Of a stretch of DNA of 37,755 nt, positions 27,491-36,748 are shown in pieces. Below the pieces are notes generated by a model, which was not told the DNA's origin, did not search any database, and saw nothing but the letters and a program-made list of their open reading frames with translations. Every line of letters starts with the position of its first letter. Within the stretch, counting starts at the first letter, position 1. Source of the stretch: Acidimicrobiales bacterium (GTDB taxonomy: Bacteria; Actinomycetota; Acidimicrobiia; Acidimicrobiales; Iamiaceae). Made by a program: the position numbers and the translations under genes. The DNA lies in assembly GCA_012513855.1 (NCBI GenBank), contig JAAZBK010000305.1:1-37755 (forward strand), written 5' to 3'.

Positions 27491-29631
27491 CGCGGTGTCC
27501 GACGAGGCGGGGTGGGGATCTCTGTTTCGAGGACGGTCCCGCTGGCAGGCGTTCGGTCCCGGCCGCCATCGCGGCCCTCGTCCCGGCCGTCGCGGCGTTC
27601 TGGGCGGCGTGGGCGCTCGCCGACCCACCCGCCCGCCTCGAGCGCCGGTTCACGGCGCTCACCGCCGCCCTTCCCACCATCGTCACCGAGTCGCTCCTGA
27701 TCGTTGCGCTCCTCCCAGCGCTGCTCCTCCCCGTCGTCGGGGTCGTCGCGGCCCGCTTCTCACGACGGACGTTCGCGGTCGGCCTCGCCGCGACGGTGCG
27801 TGGGGCGGCATCGGCGGCGTTGCTGGCGGCCATCGGCCCCGGCTCGTTCGAGGACTGGGTCGACCAGATCGACACCACCGGAGCGTGGGCCCCTTCAGCG
27901 TGGGTCCTGGCTCCCTGCGCCGCTCTGCTCGCGCTGGCCGGCCACCTCCGAGGGTCCGCAGCCGGCGTCGCCCGCACCGCGGTCAAGGCCTCCCTCTTGG
28001 CGTCGGTCCTCGCCGGCGCCGCCACCCCCACCGGCACCATCGCCGCCGCCGCGCTCCTGTCGGGATTGGCCGCGCTCCTCGCGCTGGCGGCGCCCGCCCC
28101 CGTGCGAACCCGCGACCTCCATCAGCTCAGGGCCACCTTGATGGATCAAGGGTTGACGGTCGGGCTGCTGACCGCCGCCCCGCCCGGGCCCTCAGGCCAG
28201 CAGCGCTACTCGGGAGCCGACGACGACGGCGACATCGCCGTGGAGGTGCGGTCGGTGGCCGACGGCCGGACGCGCCTGGTGGCGAACGCTCTCCGGCAGG
28301 TCTGGTTCCGTCACGTCGGTGACCCGGTGGTGGTGGGTGCTCACCGCCAGGTCCGCCACCTCGCCCTCACCACGCTCCTGGCCGGCAACGCCGGGGTGCC
28401 CACCGATCGGATCGTGCGCGTGCTGCGCCTGCCGGACGGCGACGCGGCCCTGGTGATGCGCTCGCCCCACGGTCGACCGGTGGCGGAGATCCCTGCCCAG
28501 GACCGTGCACCACTGGGACCTCGTCTGTGGCCCCTGCTCGATCACTTGCACGGCGGCGGCCTGCACCACGGTCGGGTCGACTCCCACCACCTGGTCGACG
28601 ACGGAGACCGACTCGCCCTGGTCGACTTCGAGGTCGGCGGAGAAGCCGATGCGCCCGAACGTCGGATCGACCGGGCCCAGGCGTTGGTGACGTCGACTCT
28701 CGTCGACGGCCAGGACGCTGCGATCGAAGCGGCCCACCATCACCTGGGCGAAGAGTTGGGCGAGGTCGTCAGCTTCCTCCAGCCGGCGACGCTGACCGCG
28801 GCTCAGCGCGAGGCCGCGCCAGACCTACCGGCCCTGCGCGCTGCTGCCGCGGCCGCCGCCGGCGTGTCCGAGCCGGTGCTCGCACCGGTCAAGCGGGTCA
28901 AGCCGTTCGCCGCACTACAGGTGGCGCTGCTTCCGGTGGCGGTGGCCGCGCTCTGGGCCGTGGCCTCCGACATCGACACGGACCTCCTATGGGATCAGGT
29001 CCAGGAATCATCGAAGCTGCTGATCGTGCTGGCGATCTTCGTCGGACAGATCCCCCGGTTCGCGCAAGCCTTCTCGTCGCTCGGGGCCTCGCCGGTTCCG
29101 ATCCCGATCGGTCCTCTGTACGCACTCCAGCTCGCCGTGGGCTACGTCAACCTGGTGGTGCCCGGCGGCGCCGGGCGGGTAGCGCTGAACGTTCGCTTCT
29201 ACCAACGCTTCGGACTCCCAGCCGGATCGGCGCTCGCCGTCGGAGCCCTCGACGGGATCGGCGGCCTGGTCCTCCAGGTCATCCTGGTCGCGGTGATGGC
29301 GCTGGCCGGAGTGGCGTCGCTCGACCTCGACCTCGATCTGGGCCTCGCACACGACCCGACCGGCCTGTTGCTCCCACTGCTCATCGCGGTCGCGGTGGTC
29401 GCCGTGACGCTGACGGTCTTCGGCAAGCTGAGGCGGCGTCTCTTCGGCTGGGTGATCGACGCCATCCGCGATGCCGGATCGGTGTTCAACGGGTTGTGGT
29501 CTGGCCGGCGGCTAGGCCTCCTCGCTGCCGGCAACCTCACGTCGGATCTGGACCCTGTTCGACACCGACACGGTGGCCCGGTCGGTGGACAACGCCCTTT
29601 CGGAGCCCGCTGTGGTCGACGGGCTCAGTAG
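27487..29631 (+). CDS. Kinase-like + flippase-like (LPG synthase TM region/UPF0104) membrane protein, apparently C-terminally truncated
   Basis: LHGGGLHHGRVDSHHLVDDGDRLALVDFEVG degenerate kinase-like loop; YVNLVVPGGAGRVALNVRFYQRFGLPAGSALAVGALDGIGGLVLQV flippase signature; ATGA overlap with the upstream gene; low-complexity Arg/Gly tail after GLLAAGNLTS. Confidence 0.7.
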   Translation: MTRCPTRRGGDLCFEDGPAGRRSVPAAIAALVPAVAAFWAAWALADPPARLERRFTALTAALPTIVTESLLIVALLPALLLPVVGVVAARFSRRTFAVGLAATVRGAASAALLAAIGPGSFEDWVDQIDTTGAWAPSAWVLAPCAALLALAGHLRGSAAGVARTAVKASLLASVLAGAATPTGTIAAAALLSGLAALLALAAPAPVRTRDLHQLRATLMDQGLTVGLLTAAPPGPSGQQRYSGADDDGDIAVEVRSVADGRTRLVANALRQVWFRHVGDPVVVGAHRQVRHLALTTLLAGNAGVPTDRIVRVLRLPDGDAALVMRSPHGRPVAEIPAQDRAPLGPRLWPLLDHLHGGGLHHGRVDSHHLVDDGDRLALVDFEVGGEADAPERRIDRAQALVTSTLVDGQDAAIEAAHHHLGEELGEVVSFLQPATLTAAQREAAPDLPALRAAAAAAAGVSEPVLAPVKRVKPFAALQVALLPVAVAALWAVASDIDTDLLWDQVQESSKLLIVLAIFVGQIPRFAQAFSSLGASPVPIPIGPLYALQLAVGYVNLVVPGGAGRVALNVRFYQRFGLPAGSALAVGALDGIGGLVLQVILVAVMALAGVASLDLDLDLGLAHDPTGLLLPLLIAVAVVAVTLTVFGKLRRRLFGWVIDAIRDAGSVFNGLWSGRRLGLLAAGNLTSDLDPVRHRHGGPVGGQRPFGARCGRRAQ

Positions 29632-30972
29632 CCACCTCACCGACCAGATCTTCGACGCCATACCAGCTACCGCGTTCGTGGAGGACAGGCTTCCGACCGA
29701 CATGGCGCCGGTGGCCGGGCTGGTGGTGGGGGCGGTGCGCCCGGTGGTCCACGACGGCATCAGCCGCCTCCTGAGCGACGATGCCACCCGGCAGCTCATC
29801 GTGGGTGCGGCCGAACGGAGCCACCGCTCCGCCATGCGGGTCCTGGACGGCGGCAGTCTCAGCAGCGGGGTGAGCGTCGACTCCGGGACGGTGTCGGTCA
29901 ACCTGCTCCCCGTGGTCGGTCGGGCCCTGGAGCTGGTCCAGGGTGCGGGTCTGCTCACCAGGATCGAGGTGCCTGACCTCGATCCTGCTGGTGACCCGAG
30001 CGCTCAGATCCTCGAACTGGAGGAGCTCCTGGGCCGCTCCCTCCCGCCGGACCTCGGGCAGCTCGTCGTCTACGACAGCGAGCACATCTCGTCCGCCGAG
30101 ACCCTGGTCGCACGAGCCCAACAGGCCCTCGTCCTCTTCCGACGCGCAACCTCGGTGATCCTCATCATCACCGTGGCGAGCACCGTGGCCGCGTTGGCGT
30201 TGGCGGAGCGCAGGCGGCGGGCGCTCCTCCTCCTGTCGCTCGGGTTGATCGGGGCCATGAGCCTGGGACGGGCCATCATCCAGGCGCTGGTGTCGGCCGT
30301 TCCCGCGCTGGCGGTCAGACCTGAGGCACGAGCAGCGATCCGAGCCATGGTGAACACCATGGCCGAGGGCCTGCTCACCGTCGGCGTCATCGCCACGGTG
30401 GGCTCGGTGGCGACGTGGCGATGGCTGCACGGGGAGAGTGGCGCTTCGGACATCCTCGTGGCCGAGGCCACGGCCTGGCGGGTCGCGGCCCTGCGTGGCG
30501 CCGGCATGATCGTCGGCTTCTCCCTGCTGGCGGTGGTGCAGGGATCGAGTGGGACGAGGCGTCGCCCTACGTCGATCCGGTCATGGTGGTCATCACGTGC
30601 ATAGCGTTCGCTCCCGGGCCGATCCGGATGATCCGGTCGACCGTCCTCGAGCTCATCGAGAGCGCGCCCGACGGGAACATCCAAGCGGCCGTGGCCGATG
30701 CGGTGGCCGCGGTCCGGACCGGGTTCGACCTCTCCCCTCCAGAGGTCCGCGTCACCAAGCTGGGCCCGCGCCTCTACGTCGAGGTGGAGGGCACGGTGGA
30801 TCCGTCGGTCACCGTGGCCCAGGAGCACGAGGTGCGAAACGCCCTGCGACGTCGGCTGTCCGACCTTCCCTACGACGTGTGGATGAACGTCGAGCTGCTG
30901 CCACGAGGGGAGATCCACGACCACCACGACGGCCACCGGGATGGACCCGATCCGGACGAGACGGTTCGGTAG
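29573..30972 (+). pseudogene. Mosaic of an N-truncated actinobacterial membrane protein and the C-terminal half of a cation diffusion facilitator, split by a frameshift near 30541
   Basis: Frame 1: DTDTVARSVDNALSEPAVVDGLSSHLTDQIFDA...TM segments...SDILVAEATAWRVAALRGAGMIVGFSLLAVVQG; frame 2: IEWDEASPYVDPVMVVITCIAFAPGPIRMIRSTVLELIES...VRVTKLGPRLYVEVEGTV...LPYDVWMNVELL (CDF C-terminal style). Confidence 0.55.
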
Positions 30973-30981
30973 GGTGCCGCG

Positions 30982-32184
30982 ATGACCACTGGCGGGTCCA
31001 CTGGCGCCGACGAACCCGACGAGCGCCCCGAACCCGGCCACGGTGCGGGGGCCGGCGAGCCCGACCCACCCGGCCAGGCCGCGGTGGAGGCCACCGCCCA
31101 AGAGGTCGTCGAAGCCGCGACCGGGCGGGAGGCCGACGACGTCGCGGAGCCGACCGACGCTGGTGACGCCGGCGCCGGCGACAGCGAGGCTGGTGCAAGG
31201 ACGCCCGAGGCCGAGAAGGCGGCAGCGGTGGTTGCGGCCATGGCTTCGATCGACGCCCAGCGCGCCCTGTGGCCCTGGGTGGCCCAGAAGAGCCGCGCTC
31301 AGGTGGTGGCGCTGATCGTGGTCTCGTGCCTCTCACTCGGTCCCCTGGTGGCGTTGGTGGCGATCCTGAGCGCCGACCCCACGCCGGTGCACCAGCTGAT
31401 CGAGCCGGCACCCGCCGCGCCCGACATCAGTCGGGTCACGGCCACCGCTCTCGGGTTGTCGCCCACCGCAGGCGAGCTGAGGGTGCGGATCGTGGTCGAT
31501 CCCGCCGAGGACCTCGAGGACGACAACGGGCGGCTGGCCGTACCCATCTCGGTGGTGCTCAACAACCTGAGCGGAGCCACCACGCGCGCCTACGAGGTCG
31601 GCGACTCGCCGATCCCGTTCGAGGCCACGCTCCCCCTCGAGGAGGGGAGCACCAACCGGTACCCGTTCGACCGCTACCGCGGGTCGTTGATCGTCGTGCT
31701 GAACGACGAATCGGCGGGCGACCCCGAACCTCAGTTGGTGGATGTCGGCGCCCGGTCGGTCATCGACGACTTCAACCTGAGCGCTGGTCTGGCAACCGAA
31801 GCCGAGGAAGGTCCGCAGGCGCTCACCGTGATCCGGTGGAACGCCGACCGGACCCTCACCACCACGGTCTACGCGATCTGGCTGATGCTGCTCATGTGGG
31901 TGCTGGCGGTGATGGGTCTGCTCATCATCTGGGCCGTGGTCATCTGGATGGTCGAGGTGCCGTTCTGGGTGTTCGGCTATTTCGTCGGCGTCCTCTTCGC
32001 CCTCCCGCCGCTCCGCGACTCACTGCCGGGCAGACCCCCGCCCGGCACGATCTTCGACTACGGGTCGTTCTACTGGGCGGTGACCGTCAGCGGCGTGAAC
32101 CTGATCCTGATGCTGGGCGTGTACCTGCGTCGCACCCAGGCCAAGGAGCGCCTGCGCCGGCTGGATCCGTCCCGCCCGGAGTGA
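30982..32184 (+). CDS. Membrane protein, DUF4436-like
   Basis: Pro/Glu/Asp-rich N-terminus; TM helix; NRYPFDRYRGSLIVVLND; three C-terminal TM helices. Confidence 0.65.
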   Translation: MTTGGSTGADEPDERPEPGHGAGAGEPDPPGQAAVEATAQEVVEAATGREADDVAEPTDAGDAGAGDSEAGARTPEAEKAAAVVAAMASIDAQRALWPWVAQKSRAQVVALIVVSCLSLGPLVALVAILSADPTPVHQLIEPAPAAPDISRVTATALGLSPTAGELRVRIVVDPAEDLEDDNGRLAVPISVVLNNLSGATTRAYEVGDSPIPFEATLPLEEGSTNRYPFDRYRGSLIVVLNDESAGDPEPQLVDVGARSVIDDFNLSAGLATEAEEGPQALTVIRWNADRTLTTTVYAIWLMLLMWVLAVMGLLIIWAVVIWMVEVPFWVFGYFVGVLFALPPLRDSLPGRPPPGTIFDYGSFYWAVTVSGVNLILMLGVYLRRTQAKERLRRLDPSRPE

Positions 32185-32208
32185 CCGGACGAATCACCCG
32201 TACCGGGC

Positions 32209-33978
32209 ATGACCTCGGCATTAGGGTGCGATCCTCAAATCCTGGACCAGGGGGCCGTGGTGTCTGCAGAAGCGACTACAGGACCTCGACGAAGGCCGCG
32301 GGCGAGGCGCGTGCTGCGCACCTTCACCAAGGAACCGACCACCGGAGGGGCCGTGTTGGCCCTGGTGTTCTGGTGGGAATCGCTCGCCCCATCGCTGCTG
32401 CCCCGTGCATGGGTGATCCAGGCTGCGGTCAGCGCCATCTGCTCGGCGGTGGGGTACGCGATCGGCACGCTCGCCGGGCGCCTGGTCCGGGCGGCGATCC
32501 GTCGATCCGAGCGGAGGATCCCCGGGCGGTCCATGAAGCACCTGCGCCTCGGGCTCGCGGCACTGGCCGGCGTGGCCGTGGTGGCAGGTTCGCTTCGGTG
32601 GCTCGGCACGCAGAACGACCAGCGCGACCTGGTCGACATGGACCACCTCGGGAGCACCGCCGTGATCCCGATGCTCGTGGTCACGGTCATCCTCACGCTG
32701 ATGCTGGTCACGTTCGGACGACTGATCGGCGGGTTGGTAAGGGCGCTCGACCGCTGGAACCGTCGCCATCTCCCACGAGCGGTGGCCCAGCCGCTCACCG
32801 TCGCGCTGATCCTGGTGGTCGGGGTCCTGTTGCTCCGCGACGTCGCGTTCTCTCAGTTCACGAGTTGGGCCAACACCACGTTCGGAGCGTTCGACACCGG
32901 CACCCACGACGGCGTGTCGGCTCCCGAAGAGACCACCGCGTCCGGTGGCCCCGGGTCTCTGGTCGAATGGGACAACCTCGGCTACCAGGGTCGCAACTTC
33001 GTGTCGGCCGCCACCACGACCGCGGACCTGGAACGGTTCTGGGGTAGCGACGCCGACCTCGAGCGACCGGTGCGCGCCTACGCGGGCCTGCGCTCGGCCG
33101 ACTCGGCCGAGGAGCGGGCAGAGCTGGCGGTGAACGACCTGGAGCGCGCTGGAGGCTTCGAGAGGGAGGTCCTGGTGGTCGCCACGTCCACCGGTACCGG
33201 TTGGATCGATCCCGACGCCTCCGAGTCGATCGAGCAGATCTACCGCGGCGACACCGCCATCGTCTCGATGCAGTACTCCTTCCTGCCGAGTTGGATCTCC
33301 TTCATCACCGATCTCGACAAGGCCTCGGAGGCGGGAACCGAGCTGTTCAACGAGGTCTACGAGCGTTGGAGCGTCCTGCCGGCCGACGATCGGCCGAAGC
33401 TGTTGGTGTTCGGGCTGAGCCTGGGCTCGTTCGGCGCTGAGGCCGCGTTCGTCGGCCCCGACGCCCAGACATCGCTCACCAACATGGCGCTCCGAACGGA
33501 CGGCGCACTCCTCGTGGGAGCGGCCAACGCCAACCCGATCCTGAGGCAGATCACCGAGGAGCGCGACGCTGGTTCGCCATCGTGGGCACCGGTGTTCGAC
33601 GACGGCCGCATCGTCCGCTTCGCCACCCGCGATCCCAACCAGCCCGTGACCGTCCGCACCTGGGACGTGCCCCGGGTCCTGTACTTCCAGCATCCCACCG
33701 ACCCGGTCACCTACTGGGGCCTCGACTGGCTGTGGTCGCCACCGGAGTGGATGGACGATCCGCGGGGGCAGGGCGTCACGTCCGACGGGCGTTGGTTCCC
33801 GTTCGTGACCTGGACCCAGGGCGTCTTCGACCTGATGGCCGGTTTCAGCGCTCCTCCCGGGTTCGGTCACGACTACCGCCTCGACTACGTCGACGCCTGG
33901 ACCCAGGTGTCCCCGCCGGACGGCTGGACCGACGCCGACACCGACCGACTCGAATTGTTCCTCTTCGACGAACCGTGA
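32209..33978 (+). CDS. Membrane-anchored alpha/beta-hydrolase family protein (Abhydrolase_9-like)
   Basis: N-terminal TM region; STGTGWIDPDASESIEQIYRGDTAIVSMQYSFLPSW; nucleophile elbow FGLSLGSFGAE; VLYFQHPTDPVTYW. Confidence 0.8.
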   Translation: MTSALGCDPQILDQGAVVSAEATTGPRRRPRARRVLRTFTKEPTTGGAVLALVFWWESLAPSLLPRAWVIQAAVSAICSAVGYAIGTLAGRLVRAAIRRSERRIPGRSMKHLRLGLAALAGVAVVAGSLRWLGTQNDQRDLVDMDHLGSTAVIPMLVVTVILTLMLVTFGRLIGGLVRALDRWNRRHLPRAVAQPLTVALILVVGVLLLRDVAFSQFTSWANTTFGAFDTGTHDGVSAPEETTASGGPGSLVEWDNLGYQGRNFVSAATTTADLERFWGSDADLERPVRAYAGLRSADSAEERAELAVNDLERAGGFEREVLVVATSTGTGWIDPDASESIEQIYRGDTAIVSMQYSFLPSWISFITDLDKASEAGTELFNEVYERWSVLPADDRPKLLVFGLSLGSFGAEAAFVGPDAQTSLTNMALRTDGALLVGAANANPILRQITEERDAGSPSWAPVFDDGRIVRFATRDPNQPVTVRTWDVPRVLYFQHPTDPVTYWGLDWLWSPPEWMDDPRGQGVTSDGRWFPFVTWTQGVFDLMAGFSAPPGFGHDYRLDYVDAWTQVSPPDGWTDADTDRLELFLFDEP

Positions 33979-34688
33979 CGCCGTCGAGCGCGCCGCCGAG
34001 CGAACCGCCTCCCGATCCGGGACGAGCATCGGGCCACGGCGCAGGAGCTTGGCTCGCCGCCCTGGTCGGCACGCTCGCCGTTGCCAACGTGATCAGGTCG
34101 ACGGTGGTCCCCGACGGGTGGCACTTCTGGTTCAACCTCGCCATCGGGGCAGCAGCCGGACTCGTCGCCCTGGGGGCAGGGCTCGATCGCGTCGACCTGG
34201 GCCTGGATCCTCGTCTGGCCAGGGACGGGCTACGGGTGGGGGCCGGGGCGTTCGCGGTTGCGTCGGTGGTGATCATCATCGGTGGGCTGACGGGAGTCGT
34301 GTCCGACGATCGGACCGACGTCAACGTCCAACAGATGCTGATCCGCACCCTGGTGACCATCCCCCTGGCCACCGTCCTGGTGGAGGAGCTCGCATTCCGC
34401 GGGGTGATGCACGCCCTGATGCGCCGTGTGTGGCCCCCGGCCCTGGCCACTGCAGTCGGCGCAGCGCTCTTCGGCCTGTGGCACGTGCTCCCGACCTGGC
34501 AGACCGGCTCAGCCGGCGACGTCGAGGTGAGCCGCCTGGCGGCGGCTGCGGGAACCTTCGCCGCCACGACCGCCGCCGGCGTGGTGTTCACCTGGCTGCG
34601 GGAGCGGTCCGGGAGCCTCCTCTCCCCGGCGCTCCTCCACCTCGCCACCAACTCGGTGACGTTCGCTGTTGTGTGGGCGGCGGCGTGA
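33975..34688 (+). CDS. CPBP family intramembrane metalloprotease
   Basis: VEELAFRGVMHALMRR (EExxxR) and ALFGLWHVLPT motifs; C-terminal SPALLHLATNS; GTGA overlap with the upstream stop. Confidence 0.85.
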   Translation: MTPSSAPPSEPPPDPGRASGHGAGAWLAALVGTLAVANVIRSTVVPDGWHFWFNLAIGAAAGLVALGAGLDRVDLGLDPRLARDGLRVGAGAFAVASVVIIIGGLTGVVSDDRTDVNVQQMLIRTLVTIPLATVLVEELAFRGVMHALMRRVWPPALATAVGAALFGLWHVLPTWQTGSAGDVEVSRLAAAAGTFAATTAAGVVFTWLRERSGSLLSPALLHLATNSVTFAVVWAAA

Positions 34689-34689
34689 C

Positions 34690-34708
34690 CCGGATCCGCC
34701 GGATCCGG
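34690..34708 (+). terminator. Hairpin after the CPBP gene
   Basis: CCGGATCC-GCC-GGATCCGG, 8-bp perfect stem immediately after the stop; no T-tract. Confidence 0.4.
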
Positions 34709-34750
34709 TTTCCGGCCCGGTGATGAGATCCCAGGGTTACTGTGCGCGCC

Positions 34751-35419
34751 ATGGAAGACATCGCGGTGGGTCTCGTTGCGCTTCTGGCTGGAACGGTGTT
34801 CTGCTTCAGCGGGTACCGGGCCTTCCGCCTGGTCATCCCCATCTGGGGTGCTTTCGTGGGGTTCAGCCTCGGGGCCGGTGTGGTCGCCGCTCTCACCGGC
34901 GACGCCCTGCTGGCCAAACCGGTGGGTTGGCTGGTCGGCTTCTTCGTCGCCCTGGTCTTCGCCGGGTTGGCATACCTGTACTACGAGGTCGCCATCACCT
35001 TGAGCATGGGCTCGCTCGGATTCGCGGCGGGAGCGTCGCTCATGGTCGCCCTCGGCGTGAGCTGGAACTGGCTCGTGGCGCTGGTCGGCATCCTGATCGG
35101 GATCGCGGCGGCGGTGCTGGCCATCGTCACCAACCTGCCTCGCATAGTGCTCGTGGTGGTCAGCGCCACCGCCGGTGCCACGGCCATCGTTGGCGGCGCC
35201 ATGCTCCTGGTCGGAGCCCTCGAGACCGCAGACTTCACCAACAAGGCCATCACCGCCCGAATCGAGGACGACTGGTGGTGGTACCTGATCTACCTGTTCC
35301 TGGCCTTGGCGGGGATCGTCTCCCAGGCTCGCTCGAACGCCGAAGCCGACGCCCGGGCGTACTGGGTCGCCACGGGCGGCCACCCGGCAGCCGGTGCGGA
35401 GATCGACGGCCGGGCCTGA
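34751..35419 (+). CDS. Multi-pass membrane protein, DUF4203-like
   Basis: SGYRAFRLVIPIWGAFVGFSLGAGVVAAL... repeated Gly-rich TM helices; GTG at 34742 is an alternative start. Confidence 0.65.
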   Translation: MEDIAVGLVALLAGTVFCFSGYRAFRLVIPIWGAFVGFSLGAGVVAALTGDALLAKPVGWLVGFFVALVFAGLAYLYYEVAITLSMGSLGFAAGASLMVALGVSWNWLVALVGILIGIAAAVLAIVTNLPRIVLVVVSATAGATAIVGGAMLLVGALETADFTNKAITARIEDDWWWYLIYLFLALAGIVSQARSNAEADARAYWVATGGHPAAGAEIDGRA

Positions 35420-35525
35420 CCTGAGGCTGCCGCGGCGCACCGATCCCTCGTTTCGGGTGTTCGGTCGAAACGGTGCAGACCGGTAGGGTCGACGTCTTGC
35501 GCGCGTCACCGGTACCCCTCGCCCG

Positions 35526-36188
35526 ATGAGCATCGACCTCAGGGCCGTCCGCCGGGCGTTCGGCAGCTACCGGGGCGCACCCGTGGGGGCCAGGGCCTTC
35601 GTGGCCGCCCGCTACGTGGTGGCCCCCATGGGTCCGATCGCGGCGGAGTTCGAGGGACTCACCGGCACCGTGTTGTCGCTCGGTAGCGGCCTCTCGATGC
35701 TGGAGCGCTACGTGGCCGAGTTGGAGCCGAACCTGCGCTTCGAGGGGGTCGACCTCGATCCGGTGAAGGTCGAGCTGATCGCCCGGACCCACCACCTCAG
35801 CCCCCGTGTGTCGCTGCGCCAGGGCGACGCCACCCAACTCGACGGCCTCACCGGTGGGCGGCTCTACGACGCCGTCCTGGTCTGCGACGCCATGCACCAC
35901 TTCCCCGCCGACGTCCACGCCGACGTGGTCCGTTCGGTGGCCGAGGTGGTCCGCCCGGGCGGCGTGGTGATCATCAAGGACCTCGACCGTGGACCGGCGT
36001 GGAAGTACCACTGGAACCGCATCCACGACCGCATCGTGGCCGGCCCCGAGCCCATCCACTGCCGTCCCCCGGCCGAGATGGCGTCGCTGATGGAGAAGCA
36101 CGGCATGGAGGTCGAGCGGGCCGACCGCATCGACGGACCGCTCACCCCCTACGCCCACTACGTGATCAGAGCCCGCAAGCCCGCCTGA
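35526..36188 (+). CDS. Class I SAM-dependent methyltransferase
   Basis: TVLSLGSGLSMLERYVAELEPNLRFEGVDLDPVKVELI; YDAVLVCDAMHHFP; VVRPGGVVIIKDLD. Confidence 0.85.
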   Translation: MSIDLRAVRRAFGSYRGAPVGARAFVAARYVVAPMGPIAAEFEGLTGTVLSLGSGLSMLERYVAELEPNLRFEGVDLDPVKVELIARTHHLSPRVSLRQGDATQLDGLTGGRLYDAVLVCDAMHHFPADVHADVVRSVAEVVRPGGVVIIKDLDRGPAWKYHWNRIHDRIVAGPEPIHCRPPAEMASLMEKHGMEVERADRIDGPLTPYAHYVIRARKPA

Positions 36189-36302
36189 CCAACACGCACA
36201 GGCAGCGCATGCCCAACCGAGACGGGGCACCTACGAGGAGTCTTCACCAGTTGATTGAAGGCGCGGCACATTCCCGCTGCGGATGTGGTAACGATCCTCA
36301 AG

Positions 36303-36722
36303 TCAGTAGCCCGTGGAAAGGTACCAGCCGGTTGTGCCTTGGTCTCGCTCCAGCCGTACGTACGCCGCGAAGTCGCCGGTCTGGTCATAGAAGTGGTAGA
36401 CGATACCGGAAGCGTCGTAGCTTGTTGCTTGTATCCCGTTATACAGACCGTCGGAGTACCTGACATCAACGCAACTTCCATCGGTCAGCACGTCTAAGAC
36501 TCGACCGCGGTAGTGTCCGTCGTCCCCGTACGGATATGCACTCCCGGACGAGCCGCACTGCGGGTCACCCTAGCCTTGTTCCACGCCCCAAGCTGTCGAA
36601 ATTGGATACGTGAACTCATCGTTCAGACCACAGATCGCGCCCGCACGTTGCGGTGTCCATACCAGTGACATACAGCACAAGCAGATCGCGATCACAACTG
36701 ACGCTAGGTTCGGACGTCTCAT
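36303..36722 (-). pseudogene. Small secreted protein interrupted by an in-frame TAG at 36570-36572
   Basis: Manual translation from ATG 36722: MRRPNLASVVIAICLCCMSLVWTPQRAGAICGLNDEFTYPISTAWGVEQG*GDPQCGSSGSAYPYGDDGHYRGRVLDVLTDGSCVDVRYSDGLYNGIQATSYDASGIVYHFYDQTGDFAAYVRLERDQGTTGWYLSTGY*. Confidence 0.65.
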
Positions 36723-36748
36723 AACACCTGCCTGTGGCACTGATAGTG

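Noticed and set aside
32221-34029. 602-aa minus-strand ORF
   Set aside because: Antisense to the alpha/beta-hydrolase gene, which has a nucleophile elbow and TM helices
36570-36572. TAG read as pyrrolysine, or another recoding event
   Set aside because: No pyl genes or known recoding element seen; pseudogenisation, error or ordinary readthrough are simpler explanations
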